Source: Ruminococcus sp. (GTDB taxonomy: Bacteria; Bacillota; Clostridia; Lachnospirales; Lachnospiraceae). From it: a stretch of DNA of 64,000 nt. Below the pieces are notes generated by a model, which saw only the letters and a program-made list of their open reading frames with translations, was not told the origin of the DNA and did no database searches. Location: contig JACERV010000001.1 in the NCBI GenBank assembly GCA_013911065.1, forward strand, positions 1 through 64,000. The letters run 5' to 3'. The translations under genes and the position numbers were made by a program. Below are positions 1 to 6,884 of the stretch, in pieces. Within the stretch, counting starts at the first letter, position 1; every line of letters begins with the position of its first letter.

Positions 1-195
1 TTGGCTCCCTGGAATGAAAACGTCCAGGAAAAATGCAGTAATAAGACAGAGTAAAATGTTAGCATACCGGAATCCTATCAATCGGGTTCCGGAAAGTTCT
101 GGGCACACCCCGAAATTAAACGCTTACGATACAAGAGTGGGATGTGAGGAAATATAAAATTAATTGCAAAGTTCATAAAATTTTCACAATAAATA
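1..195. other. Leading intergenic or 3' end of an upstream gene
   Basis: No gene is recognised here. Two forward frames are open from the window edge. One stops at 52-54 and the other at 155-157, so this could be the 3' end of an upstream gene, but neither peptide resembles a family I know. A 9-bp stem (67-75 with 84-92, 8-nt loop) is present, without a following U tract. Confidence 0.3.
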
Positions 196-222
196 TTAGC
201 ACTCATGCTTGACGAGTGATAA
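196..222. promoter_or_regulatory. CIRCE operator (HrcA binding site)
   Basis: TTAGCACTC, a 9-bp spacer, then GAGTGATAA. The established CIRCE consensus is TTAGCACTC-N9-GAGTGCTAA, so only one base differs and the spacer is exact. It overlaps the -35 box of the hsp20 promoter, the usual place for HrcA repression that is relieved by heat. The HrcA gene itself is not in this window. Confidence 0.88.
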
Positions 223-237
223 AACATATGTTATATT
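209..237 (+). promoter_or_regulatory. Sigma-A promoter of hsp20
   Basis: TTGACG (209-214), a 17-bp spacer and TATATT (232-237). Transcription would start near 244 and leave a leader of about 110 nt. The -35 box lies inside the CIRCE dyad, so repressor and polymerase would compete. Confidence 0.75.
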
Positions 238-356
238 GCAGATAGAACAAAGGGACGGAAGAAAAAGAACCTCCAGTCACCGGTTCTGGGTAACAATTTT
301 GACATCAATGTCCATTCGGAAATACCGGATGGTAAATTTGAAAGGAGAGATGACTT

Positions 357-785
357 ATGTTGATGCCTAGTATTTTTGGAGAAAACTTTATGGATGATTT
401 CTTTGGATTTCCAGAAAGGTATTTTGGAAGAAATTTTAGCACAAACAGAATGATGCAGACAGACGTTGCAGAAACAGATGACGGTTATGAAGTAACTATG
501 GATCTTCCAGGATTTAAGAAAGAAGATGTAAAAGCTGAGCTGAAAAACGGATACCTGACTATCACCGCAAATACCAACACGAATAACGATGAGAAAGATA
601 AAAATGGTAAATATATCAGAAGGGAAAGATATAGCGGTACCTGCAGCAGAAGTTTCTATGTAGGTGAGAACGTAACCCAGGAAGATATCAAGGCAAGATT
701 TGAGAATGGTACACTGAAACTGGATATCCCGAAGAAAGAGAAGCCAAAAGTGGAAGAATCAAAATGGATCTCCATTGAGGGATAA
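357..785 (+). CDS. hsp20: Hsp20 family small heat-shock chaperone
   Basis: A 142-residue small heat-shock protein, an ATP-independent holdase that keeps unfolding proteins soluble in the cytoplasm. The alpha-crystallin domain covers roughly residues 32-130 and includes the conserved GTLKLDIPK segment. The C-terminal ISI tripeptide is the usual I-x-I oligomerisation motif. AAAGGAGAG lies 8 nt before ATG 357, which fixes the start. The gene is monocistronic as far as can be seen: a terminator-like hairpin follows, and the dnaJ-like gene lies beyond it. Control by heat through CIRCE/HrcA is inferred from the operator upstream. Confidence 0.93.
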   Translation: MLMPSIFGENFMDDFFGFPERYFGRNFSTNRMMQTDVAETDDGYEVTMDLPGFKKEDVKAELKNGYLTITANTNTNNDEKDKNGKYIRRERYSGTCSRSFYVGENVTQEDIKARFENGTLKLDIPKKEKPKVEESKWISIEG

Positions 786-810
786 TTTGATAAAGTTTTT
801 TGCAATAAGT

Positions 811-843
811 CGGGATTCTGCCACAAGGGAAAGCAGGATCCCG
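811..843 (+). other. Stem-loop after hsp20
   Basis: Eleven paired bases (811-821 with 833-843, one G-U pair) without a U tract. It may be a processing or stability hairpin at the 3' end of the hsp20 message. Confidence 0.4.
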
Positions 844-897
844 GGCAAGAAAAACAGATGACAAATCGAACCCGTTTAAATAGAGTTCCTATGCAAT

Positions 898-937
898 GAG
901 AGACGCAGCTGAAGATTTTGGCAGTCGTCTCTCTTTT
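898..937 (+). terminator. Rho-independent terminator downstream of hsp20
   Basis: GAGAGACG (898-905) pairs with CGTCTCTC (926-933), followed by TTTT. The U tract is shared with the left arm of structured repeat copy A. Confidence 0.7.
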
Positions 938-1060
938 ATGTAATAGGAAAGTGCTTTTCCTATTACATAAAAACCCTCCGGGGGATACGCACTGCGGCGT
1001 AAACGGTAGATGTCGCTATGCGACCGCCGCAGGCGCAAGAGTTTGCTTTGCAAACTCTTT
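934..1060 (+). repeat. Structured multi-hairpin repeat, copy A
   Basis: Four to five stems in series. A perfect 17-bp inverted repeat (934-950 with 956-972) is followed by a small CCC/GGG hairpin (974-984). An 8-bp stem (992-999 with 1025-1032) encloses a GTCGC-tat-GCGAC hairpin (1012-1024). A perfect 10-bp hairpin (1037-1046 with 1050-1059) ends the element. The same order of stems occurs at 56071-56200. It lies between the hsp20 terminator and dnaJ, so it would form the dnaJ leader if transcribed from upstream. Confidence 0.75.
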
Positions 1061-1092
1061 GTTCACATTTGTCAGTATTGGAGGTGAAAGTT

Positions 1093-2091
1093 ATGACGGC
1101 AAAAAGAGATTATTATGATATACTGGGAATAGAGAAAAATGCAGATGCCGGCGAAATCAAGAAAGCATATCGAAAGCTGGCTAAGAAATATCATCCGGAT
1201 ACAAATGAGGGAAATGCTGAGGCTGAGCGGAATTTTAAGGAAGTCAGTGAGGCATATGCTGTGCTAAGTGACCCTGAGAAGAAAAACATGTATGACCAGT
1301 TCGGACATGCGGCTTTTGAAGCGGGAGCCGATGCAGGTAACGCTTACAATGGGAATACCTATAGCAAAAAAGCATATACTGGCGGAGGAAGCGGCTGGAG
1401 AGAATATCATTTTCAGGGTGGCGATATGGATGACATGTTTGGAGATTTGTTTGGGGATATGTTCCATGAAAATAAAAAGCAAGGCTCCAGGACCCGGAGT
1501 TTTCACAGGAGTAGTTTCTATGGAGATGGATTTGACGGAGGGTTTTCGGGAGGTTACACAGGAAAAGGTGAAGACTTGAGAGCAGAGATTTCCGTTAGCT
1601 TTGATGAAGCAGTATTTGGATGTGACAAGATAATTACTCTGCAGGATTCGAAAGTTCCCGGAGGAAGCCAGTCGCTCAGCGTACACATTCCGGCCGGCAT
1701 TGATACAGGTCAGAGCGTTCGCCTTCGGGGAAAAGGTATGCCAGGAGTTGGGGGAGGAGAACCCGGTGACTTATTTTTGAAGGTTAGAGTTGGAACAAAA
1801 CCAGGCTATGAACGGAAAGGTCTGGACGTATATACAACAGTTAATATCCCGTATACCACTGCCGTATTTGGCGGCGAGGCAATCGTTCATACTCTATATG
1901 GGGATGTGAGCTGCAAAATTCGTGAAGGGACACAGTCCGGGAGTAAAATTCGCCTGAGGGGAAAAGGAATCGTTTCAATGAAAAACTCAGAGGTGCGGGG
2001 AGACCAATATGTAACAGTACAGATTCAGGTTCCGAAGAAGTTAAACCCGGAAGCAAGAAAGAAGTTAATGGAGTACGAACAAGCATGCTGA
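1093..2091 (+). CDS. dnaJ: DnaJ-type (type II, no zinc finger) Hsp40 co-chaperone
   Basis: A 332-residue J-domain co-chaperone that would stimulate DnaK ATPase and deliver unfolded clients. The J domain covers residues 5-72 with HPD at 34-36. A Gly/Phe-rich linker follows (about 75-160), then the C-terminal substrate-binding domain with two RLRGKG repeats. The CxxCxGxG zinc repeats of canonical DnaJ are absent, so this is a type II (CbpA/DnaJB-like) protein. ATG 1093 is chosen because GGAGGTGAAAG sits 5-12 nt upstream and the J domain starts immediately. A longer frame from 1018 would run through the repeat element. It is separated from hsp20 by a terminator, so it may have its own promoter inside or beside the repeat. 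Confidence 0.9.
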   Translation: MTAKRDYYDILGIEKNADAGEIKKAYRKLAKKYHPDTNEGNAEAERNFKEVSEAYAVLSDPEKKNMYDQFGHAAFEAGADAGNAYNGNTYSKKAYTGGGSGWREYHFQGGDMDDMFGDLFGDMFHENKKQGSRTRSFHRSSFYGDGFDGGFSGGYTGKGEDLRAEISVSFDEAVFGCDKIITLQDSKVPGGSQSLSVHIPAGIDTGQSVRLRGKGMPGVGGGEPGDLFLKVRVGTKPGYERKGLDVYTTVNIPYTTAVFGGEAIVHTLYGDVSCKIREGTQSGSKIRLRGKGIVSMKNSEVRGDQYVTVQIQVPKKLNPEARKKLMEYEQAC

Positions 2092-2192
2092 TAAATAAAC
2101 CGGATGTGAAGTGATTGATGCATACGTTGGACGCATGTGTGACTTGATTCAAAGGGAAAGTACCAAATCATTTCATGTCTAGGTTACTAAAA

Positions 2193-2208
2193 ATTAAGAG
2201 AAAGTTAA
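2193..2208. other. attL core of the prophage
   Basis: ATTAAGAGAAAGTTAA occurs here and again, identically, at 43310-43325. The two copies bracket all phage genes. The left flank is host (after dnaJ) and the right flank leads to the integrase, which fits attL. Confidence 0.8.
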
Positions 2209-2267
2209 AAAACACTTTATTTATTGGAATGGTTGATTTTACAATAGTAAATGCTGAATATAGCCGG

Positions 2268-2289
2268 AACGCCTTGTTTTTAAGGCGTT
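2268..2289. other. Hairpin between attL and the integrase
   Basis: An 8-bp stem, AACGCCTT with AAGGCGTT, around a T-rich loop. It may end the leftward integrase transcript, but no U tract follows on that strand. Confidence 0.35.
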
Positions 2290-2346
2290 TCAGGTGCTTG
2301 TGAAGGTAGCAACTTGACATTAACTGAATTAAAATAAATCTATATG

Positions 2347-3507
2347 TTACGACTTGTTTACAACGCGTTCACAACAAACTATCTTCTCAATTTCTTCTCT
2401 TAAATCTTCCAAATCCCTATGTCCATACACGGCATTTGTTATGTCCTTCCCAAAGCTATGTCCGAGCATCCTCTTCCTGTCATTCTCAGAGACTTTGTAT
2501 TTTTCGCATAGAGCCGAAAAGGTGTGGCGGCAATCATGTGGAGTGTGTTTTTCTATATTTAGTTCCGTAAGGGTTTCATACATTCTCGTTCGATATTCAT
2601 TGTCGGTTATATCTAACAGACATCCATAATTTTCTATTCTACGTTTCACAAGTGGCAATATTGATGAATGTATGGGGACGATTCTGTTTTTGCTTGACCT
2701 CGTCTTGTTCCCACCATGAAAATATTTTTTATTGGTATCCACGTTTAAGCCCTTATATTCTGCTATCCGGAACCCGGAATAACACATTATAAGCATAAAC
2801 TCTACTACGTCATTGCTTTTATGCTTCCATAAAGTTTTCAGTTCATCCTCTGTAAAGGGAACTCCCGATTCATCATCATCTTCTATATTAATTTTTACAT
2901 GAGAGCCGTAGTTTTTATCACAGAAGTCATGTAAACTGGCATAATCATACATCTGTTTTAACAAGGTTACAATGAGTTCAAGGGATGCGTGTTTCAAAGG
3001 ACAGTCATCTACAACACCCTGCAGGTCCTTGAGTTTAAGCAATCTGAAATCCCGATCATGTAAAACCTTACAGTTTTTGTAAGCAGCGCGAGTTGATCGT
3101 CTTGAAGCGGATGATAATTTCTTTCCCTTTTCGGTTTCATACTTATAATCCCAAAATTTTTCATATACTTCTGAGAAAGTAAGACCTTTTTGCTCTGGCT
3201 CAATGCCTTGCATCTTATTATAATCAGCTAATAGTTTGCCAACGAAAGTATAAGCGTCAGCCGATTCATCAATTTCTAAATCACGTTCATCGCCTGGGGT
3301 GTAAGTACCAGCTTTGTATGATGTTAAAACTATAAATCCTTTAATCCATGTATCAACATAACAAATAGCTTTTTGGGATATAGCCTTTCCATTCTCATCA
3401 TATATTGCTGGCGGATAAACACCGTAGGGATTTCTTCTACCTTTTCCGAGATATCTTATTTGTCCATACCCGTTGGGTAGTTTTGGATGTTTCTTCCTTT
3501 TTGCCAT
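2347..3507 (-). CDS. int: Phage integrase (tyrosine recombinase)
   Basis: A 386-residue tyrosine recombinase expected to integrate and excise the prophage. The basic N-terminus with NGYGQIRY fits an arm-type DNA-binding domain. A SAM-like core-binding domain lies around 108-205. The catalytic domain shows R247 (SGFR), H324 and R327 (HDCRHT), H350 (LGH) and nucleophile Y361. GGAGATG precedes the ATG on the minus strand. The gene lies at the left prophage end next to attL, transcribed outward, and its 3' end contains the left arm-type repeats. It is the last gene of the leftward block and is separated from the repressor operon by a terminator. Confidence 0.93.
   Translation of the reverse strand: MAKRKKHPKLPNGYGQIRYLGKGRRNPYGVYPPAIYDENGKAISQKAICYVDTWIKGFIVLTSYKAGTYTPGDERDLEIDESADAYTFVGKLLADYNKMQGIEPEQKGLTFSEVYEKFWDYKYETEKGKKLSSASRRSTRAAYKNCKVLHDRDFRLLKLKDLQGVVDDCPLKHASLELIVTLLKQMYDYASLHDFCDKNYGSHVKINIEDDDESGVPFTEDELKTLWKHKSNDVVEFMLIMCYSGFRIAEYKGLNVDTNKKYFHGGNKTRSSKNRIVPIHSSILPLVKRRIENYGCLLDITDNEYRTRMYETLTELNIEKHTPHDCRHTFSALCEKYKVSENDRKRMLGHSFGKDITNAVYGHRDLEDLREEIEKIVCCERVVNKS
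2356..2375. repeat. Left integrase arm-type repeat pair
   Basis: GTTTACAAC-GC-GTTCACAAC: two 9-bp direct repeats with a 2-bp gap, inside the 3' end of int. The same pair, with one base changed, lies just inside the right end at 43253-43272. The placement fits arm sites for the integrase N-terminal domain. Confidence 0.65.
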
Positions 3508-3541
3508 TGCTTCATCTCCATTTTATCTTAAATTTGGGTAC

Positions 3542-3588
3542 AAAAATAGCACCCAACAACAAACGTCTGTTTGCGTTGACCGGGTGCC
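3542..3588 (-). terminator. Leftward terminator of the repressor operon
   Basis: GCACCC (3549-3554) pairs with GGGTGC (3582-3587), with extra pairing inside. On the minus strand the stem is followed by a U-rich tract (A run at 3542-3546). It would insulate int from the repressor operon, and it overlaps the -35 of the opposing small-RNA promoter. Confidence 0.6.
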
Positions 3589-3604
3589 CCGAAGATGATA
3601 CAAT
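3576..3604 (+). promoter_or_regulatory. Strong promoter of a small rightward transcript
   Basis: TTGACC (3576-3581), a 17-bp spacer and TACAAT (3599-3604), on the strand opposite to int and the repressor operon. Confidence 0.7.
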
Positions 3605-3610
3605 ATGTAT

Positions 3611-3677
3611 GAGTAAATATATGCATATCTTCGGATATGTTAAGCCGTTCCTGGTTGCAGCCAGGGGCGGTTTTTTT
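3611..3677 (+). ncRNA. Candidate small RNA next to the integrase
   Basis: A transcript of about 65 nt is predicted from a near-consensus promoter to a clear rho-independent terminator. It holds two hairpins. The first is CATATC-TTCG-GATATG (3624-3639), a stable C(UUCG)G tetraloop. The second is the terminator stem CCG..CCTGG / CCAGG..CGG (3645-3670) plus seven T. The ATG at 3608 precedes or touches the expected start site and has no ribosome-binding site. The 25-codon frame from it reads through the terminator, so coding is unlikely. It points at the 3' end of the repressor operon. Short RNAs of this shape occur as antitoxins in type I loci, but no toxin gene is visible. Confidence 0.6.
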
Positions 3678-3690
3678 ATCTTATGAAACG

Positions 3691-4419
3691 TTACTCTTTA
3701 GTTAGATATCGATTTCTCCATTCTCTCCAGTTCATTGAACCTGGAACTTTTATTCCACGTCCATTTGAGTCTCTGGCAAAGCGTTGCATTTTATCTATTA
3801 GGTTTTTATCAACCACGGATATAGTTGTGCATCTGCAACCATCATGCATAGGAGGACAGTTCACGCCTCTCTCACGTTCATTCACGAAAAATATCTTTCC
3901 GTCCAGATGTCCACATATAGGACATGTATGTTCATCTAATGAAGCAAGATACCGATATTTTTTGATGCCGCATTCTTCGTAGGAAATGAAATTCAAATCA
4001 GAGCTTAATTCGCTTCCTACATACCTTATTTCTTGCCGGATTTCATCTGATGAATAGTAAGTATCAGAAACAGAGATCAGCATGTCCGCAACATCTCTGG
4101 AAGATACTCCGGAATATATAGAATATATCGAAGCGGCTGTAACCATAGGGTTAGTTGTATTCCTCATGGATTGAGCGCTTACCCGCAACCAGTTTTCTGT
4201 GATGCCTCTTTTATACCTTTTTTCCCAATCACAATTAAGCCCTGGAGGAATCAGCATTTCTGAATTTCTCTTGCATATTTGTTTGTAAGCAACGTCAAAT
4301 TTGTTATCCAGAATTAAACCTAATGTTTTTGTAAAAAAGTGAAGTTGTTCAAGTCGTGTATTATCCATGCAGTCCTCATCTATGGTCTTATTGCTGGGTT
4401 TCTTCTTGAACAGTCTCAT
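3691..4419 (-). CDS. Truncated MuF/SPP1-gp7-like head domain in the repressor operon
   Basis: A 242-residue protein whose C-terminal half (about 104-235) is clearly homologous to the minor head protein at 25813-27390. Shared stretches include YEECGI, KYRYLA, LDGKIF, TTISVVD and LIDKMQR. It has the full MuF-type Cys/His set (C166, C169, C188, H192, C195, C197). It lacks the long N-terminal part and the C-terminal extra domain of the structural protein. A TTG start at 4461 is possible, but AAAGGAGGTAAGG lies inside that extension and points to ATG 4419. It is the last gene of the XRE-ImmA operon, so it should be made in the lysogen. Its role is unknown; interference with head assembly of incoming phage is one possibility. 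Confidence 0.7.
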   Translation of the reverse strand: MRLFKKKPSNKTIDEDCMDNTRLEQLHFFTKTLGLILDNKFDVAYKQICKRNSEMLIPPGLNCDWEKRYKRGITENWLRVSAQSMRNTTNPMVTAASIYSIYSGVSSRDVADMLISVSDTYYSSDEIRQEIRYVGSELSSDLNFISYEECGIKKYRYLASLDEHTCPICGHLDGKIFFVNERERGVNCPPMHDGCRCTTISVVDKNLIDKMQRFARDSNGRGIKVPGSMNWREWRNRYLTKE

Positions 4420-4453
4420 TCCGACAAACCTTACCTCCTTTAAATTAATACTA

Positions 4454-4885
4454 TTAAACAAAATCTCTTAATCTTAATTCAATAAGTTGCTTATTATATC
4501 CGAATAACCTTGAAAACTGTATAGTCGTAAAATCCAAGTGTTCCTCTATTTCATAGTCCGATATGAGTAGGTTCACAGCGAACCTGTCTGCTTCTAATTC
4601 ATACTTTTGAGTAGTGAATTGTGTCCTGGTATCCATAAATACTGCATTTGCGGCTCTATGATATATCATGTGCCCTAATTCATGAGCGCATACTAACTTC
4701 ACCATATGCTCTGGTAAGGACTCATCTATGTAAATAATGTGATTACGGCGGAAATAATGGTAAAATCCCCGCACTCCTTTTAATGGATAGAACACAATAA
4801 GTATACCCATTGCTTCGGCTATCTCAAGAGGATTCCTCGTATTATACTTCCTCACCAAATATCTAACGGTTTTGGTTATCCCCAT
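4454..4885 (-). CDS. ImmA/IrrE family metallopeptidase
   Basis: A 143-residue zinc protease of the ImmA/IrrE (COG2856) type. The catalytic HELGH motif lies near residues 88-92 and a downstream ELEADRFA provides the third ligand region. In ICEBs1 and related elements such proteins cleave the partner XRE repressor after DNA damage and so induce the element. It lies 4 bp downstream of the XRE gene in the same leftward operon, which supports that role here. The ATG lies directly behind the end of the repressor gene. Confidence 0.88.
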   Translation of the reverse strand: MGITKTVRYLVRKYNTRNPLEIAEAMGILIVFYPLKGVRGFYHYFRRNHIIYIDESLPEHMVKLVCAHELGHMIYHRAANAVFMDTRTQFTTQKYELEADRFAVNLLISDYEIEEHLDFTTIQFSRLFGYNKQLIELRLRDFV

Positions 4886-4889
4886 ATTA

Positions 4890-5312
4890 TCAATCCTTTT
4901 TTCGATACTTTTTAGGCGTATATTTCTCTTTATTTCTCTTCTTAGCCATCTCCATACCTATTTGCATAGCTGACAAAATTGATTCTATGGCTTCGGGAGA
5001 TGCAGGGTCACCATCAAACATTAATCCCTCTTGCGACATTAGTTTCTCACGGAACATATCTAAGTGCTTCTGTATGTCTTTTTCATCCTTTGAATTAAGT
5101 TTCGGTTCGTTTTGTTCATCTTCTTTTCCGGTCATGAGGTAATCAAGGGAAACGCCAAAGCGATCAGCTATTAACTGCAACTTAATAACGTTTGGCTGGC
5201 TTGTGCCTAACTTACTGATGTATCCTTTTCCAAAATGGAGTTCATCTTCCAACTTATTCATTGATATACCGTTCTTTTTGCACAATTCCTTTATGCGGTC
5301 TTTCAGCGTCAT
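4890..5312 (-). CDS. XRE-family prophage repressor
   Basis: A 140-residue CI-like repressor. The N-terminal helix-turn-helix (residues 1-62) shows the order I-S-M-N-K-L-E-D then G-K-G-Y-I-S-K-L. The C-terminal part is charged and carries no LexA-type peptidase, consistent with cleavage in trans by the ImmA-like protease encoded next. AAGGAGATT precedes the ATG. It is the first gene of the leftward operon, driven by the minus-strand promoter at 5467-5495. The repeated TTCTGAAAA sites in the adjacent intergenic region are its probable operators. Confidence 0.9.
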   Translation of the reverse strand: MTLKDRIKELCKKNGISMNKLEDELHFGKGYISKLGTSQPNVIKLQLIADRFGVSLDYLMTGKEDEQNEPKLNSKDEKDIQKHLDMFREKLMSQEGLMFDGDPASPEAIESILSAMQIGMEMAKKRNKEKYTPKKYRKKD

Positions 5313-5355
5313 AATAATCTCCTTAATAAATTCTGAAAAAATCGCAAAATAAGTA

Positions 5356-5383
5356 TTGACATTCTGAAAAAATCGCGTATAAT
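5356..5383 (+). promoter_or_regulatory. Rightward early promoter (PR-like)
   Basis: TTGACA (5356-5361), a 16-bp spacer and a perfect TATAAT (5378-5383). The spacer holds the second operator copy, so repressor binding should exclude polymerase. It drives the early genes from 5532 on. Confidence 0.8.
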
Positions 5384-5466
5384 GAGATTAAGAGTTCTGA
5401 AAAAAACGCATAATCAAAGCGATAAAAATGTCTGTTTAATATTTTGTAATTTCGTCTGACAACTTG

Positions 5467-5495
5467 ATTATAGAATATTTTCAGAACTAAGTCAA
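5467..5495 (-). promoter_or_regulatory. Leftward repressor promoter (PRM-like)
   Basis: On the minus strand: TTGACT (5490-5495), a 17-bp spacer and TATAAT (5467-5472). The operator copy at 5475-5488 lies in the spacer. The message would have a leader of about 145 nt before the repressor ATG and would overlap the rightward transcript in antisense. Confidence 0.75.
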
Positions 5496-5531
5496 TATAA
5501 AATTGTGATATTTTCAGAACTCAAATTATAA

Positions 5532-5756
5532 ATGAAAGAGGTGATAATTACGGACAATAAAATATTTGACAAAGTATCAAAAAAAGCAATTGAAAAAGGT
5601 ATTTCAATAAATCTACTAGAAAACACGGCAGGTGTTTCGACCGGGAGTATTTACAAATGGAATACAGTTAGTCCGACTATACGTAATTTGTCAAAGGTAG
5701 CAACTGTTCTGGGATGTAGTATTGACGAGCTTTTAAAGGATGAAGAAGAGGTGTGA
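5532..5756 (+). CDS. Cro-like small XRE regulator
   Basis: A protein of up to 74 residues with a helix-turn-helix (about residues 20-65; T-G-S-I-Y-K-W then LSKVATVLG). It is the first gene rightward of the switch region, the usual place of Cro. The start is uncertain. ATG 5532 has no ribosome-binding site in front. A good AAAGAGGTGAT lies inside the frame and would best serve the ATT codon at 5547-5549. The protein is too short for more than the DNA-binding domain. It would bind the same TTCTGAAAA operators if it acts as Cro. Confidence 0.75.
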   Translation: MKEVIITDNKIFDKVSKKAIEKGISINLLENTAGVSTGSIYKWNTVSPTIRNLSKVATVLGCSIDELLKDEEEV

Positions 5757-5759
5757 GAG

Positions 5760-5933
5760 ATGTGGACAATCATATTTATTGTAACGACTATTATTTGCGG
5801 AATAGGATGGATTACAGGATATATCTCATGTACTGCAATGATTTATTACATGAAAAAAACCGGGTACAAACTTCCAAATGATGAAGAAATAAAAGAATGT
5901 ACCCGGTTTGTGGTAAGGCATTTTATTAAATGA
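5760..5933 (+). CDS. Small membrane protein (57 aa)
   Basis: Starts at ATG 5760 behind GAGGTGTGAGAG and reads MWTIIFIVTT and on to HFIK. One hydrophobic segment spans residues 3-30 and a short charged tail follows. Its stop overlaps the end of the convergent gene by 8 bp. The 3' part contains a perfect 12-bp inverted repeat (5857-5868 with 5898-5909). It belongs to the rightward early operon directly after the Cro-like gene. No family recognised. Confidence 0.6.
   Translation: MWTIIFIVTTIICGIGWITGYISCTAMIYYMKKTGYKLPNDEEIKECTRFVVRHFIK
5857..5909. repeat. 12-bp inverted repeat inside the 57-aa gene
   Basis: AAACCGGGTACA (5857-5868) and TGTACCCGGTTT (5898-5909) are perfect inverse complements with a 29-nt loop. 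It lies between convergent genes and may slow transcription from either side. Confidence 0.55.
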
Positions 5934-6315
5934 TTCCAAGTTGTGATTTTATCAATGCAGTTACAACTCCAGCAGCAATTTGTGTCAGGGCGTTCACGGA
6001 CTTTGAGCCTACTTTAGTGCTGACTGTTTTGACATCGTTCCATATACTATCCGAGCGAATGTTGGCTATAAAATCATGGCCAGATGGAGACAGATCTTGA
6101 ACTGATACATTACCTTCCATGTCAAAATCAGTTCTGTACAAGAGCCCATATAAATCGCATTGACGGATATGGTACACAACTTCATCGGGTTTATATTTTG
6201 ACAGTAAACTGTTTTCAGGAGGTGAGTTGTAAAGATAATCAAAACAGGTATCAAATGTGGTGATGTCCTCTATCTCGAAGAGTATATCACGAATGCAATC
6301 GGGATTAAGTTTCAT
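5926..6315 (-). CDS. DUF2513-like protein
   Basis: 129 residues from ATG 6315, which has AAAGGAGATTTATT in front; the frame could extend to 6345 without support. The N-terminus (KLNPDCIRDILFEIED) and the SPSGHDFIANIRSD segment match what I know of DUF2513, a small winged-helix-like family of phages and mobile elements with unknown function. The C-terminus is hydrophobic (about 105-129). It is transcribed against the early operon, with its own leader, so it may be expressed in the lysogen. Confidence 0.65.
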   Translation of the reverse strand: MKLNPDCIRDILFEIEDITTFDTCFDYLYNSPPENSLLSKYKPDEVVYHIRQCDLYGLLYRTDFDMEGNVSVQDLSPSGHDFIANIRSDSIWNDVKTVSTKVGSKSVNALTQIAAGVVTALIKSQLGII

Positions 6316-6406
6316 AATAAATCTCCTTTCTATAGTACTTGGCATGGCAGCGCCTTTACTTAGATTATAGTGGAAAGGGAAGAGAATAACAATAAGGAGG
6401 TGTGAT

Positions 6407-6652
6407 ATGTACGATGTACTGAATGTATCTCAGGCGGCGAAAGTAATCGGCTGTGGTCGGCAGGAAATCGCTGAGAAAGGAAAAAGAAAAATCTGGCCGT
6501 TTGTCAAGGTAATAACCCCGAAAGAGTCTGGAAAGAAACTCAACAGCTACGAAATAAACAAGCGGGATTTAGCGAATTACTTGAAAATTCCGTATGAGGA
6601 GGTGGATAGGCGGCTTTCGCTGGGAGAGGTAGAAAGGAGGACAACCCTATGA
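6407..6652 (+). CDS. Excisionase/MerR-like HTH protein
   Basis: 81 residues behind a strong AAGGAGGTGTGAT. The N-terminal LNVSQAAKVIG fits the first helices of a MerR/excisionase-type winged helix, followed by a sheet and a recognition region ending near ANYL. Such proteins act as excisionases or early regulators. Its stop overlaps the next start (ATGA at 6649), so translation is coupled. A role in excision is inference only. Confidence 0.6.
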   Translation: MYDVLNVSQAAKVIGCGRQEIAEKGKRKIWPFVKVITPKESGKKLNSYEINKRDLANYLKIPYEEVDRRLSLGEVERRTTL

Positions 6653-6786
6653 CACAGAGAGAATTGGAACAGTTTCTTGATGGATATCATAAAAGACAGG
6701 ATATCAGCCACAAGCAGACGGTAGAACGTCACAATGAAATTATGGACCTTATCGAAATAGCGAGAAAAAGGAGGACAAGCCATTGA
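6649..6786 (+). CDS. Small hypothetical phage protein (45 aa)
   Basis: The ATG overlaps the stop of the HTH gene (ATGA), with AGAAAGGAGGACAACC just upstream. The peptide is highly charged and probably helical (starts MTQRELEQFLDG, ends RKRRTSH). It overlaps the following TTG-started gene by 4 bp. No family recognised. Confidence 0.5.
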   Translation: MTQRELEQFLDGYHKRQDISHKQTVERHNEIMDLIEIARKRRTSH

Positions 6787-6878
6787 AAGAAAGGACATGC
6801 CGCCAGTGCCGAAGATTTGAGTACTGCATGGAGGCCAGCAGGATGTACCCGTGTGGGGATTTCAAGCAGAGGAGGTGA
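6783..6878 (+). CDS. Cys-rich microprotein (31 aa)
   Basis: TTG start at 6783 behind AAAAAGGAGGACAAGCCA. It contains four Cys (C6, C9, C15, C24; CRQC pattern), which suggests a small zinc-binding knuckle, and it ends in a basic tail. It is embedded in a chain of overlapping early micro-ORFs. No family recognised. Confidence 0.5.
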   Translation: MKERTCRQCRRFEYCMEASRMYPCGDFKQRR

Positions 6879-6884
6879 GAGAGG

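Larger units (their letters stand above)
5331..5521. promoter_or_regulatory. Lysogeny switch operators (five copies)
   Basis: Five copies of one motif lie between the divergent repressor and Cro-like genes. Three are in forward orientation as TTCTGAAAAAATCGC or one base different (5331-5345, 5362-5376, 5395-5409). Two are reversed as ATATTTTCAGAACT (5475-5488, 5508-5521). One fills the spacer of the rightward promoter and one lies in the spacer of the leftward promoter. This arrangement lets one repressor control both directions. Confidence 0.78.

Noticed and set aside
1018..1092. N-terminal extension of the dnaJ-like gene
   Set aside because: The extra codons run through the structured repeat, and a good ribosome-binding site precedes ATG 1093, where the J domain begins.
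3605..3686. 25-codon peptide on the small-RNA strand
   Set aside because: The ATG at 3608 is at or before the predicted transcript start, there is no ribosome-binding site, and the frame reads through the terminator.
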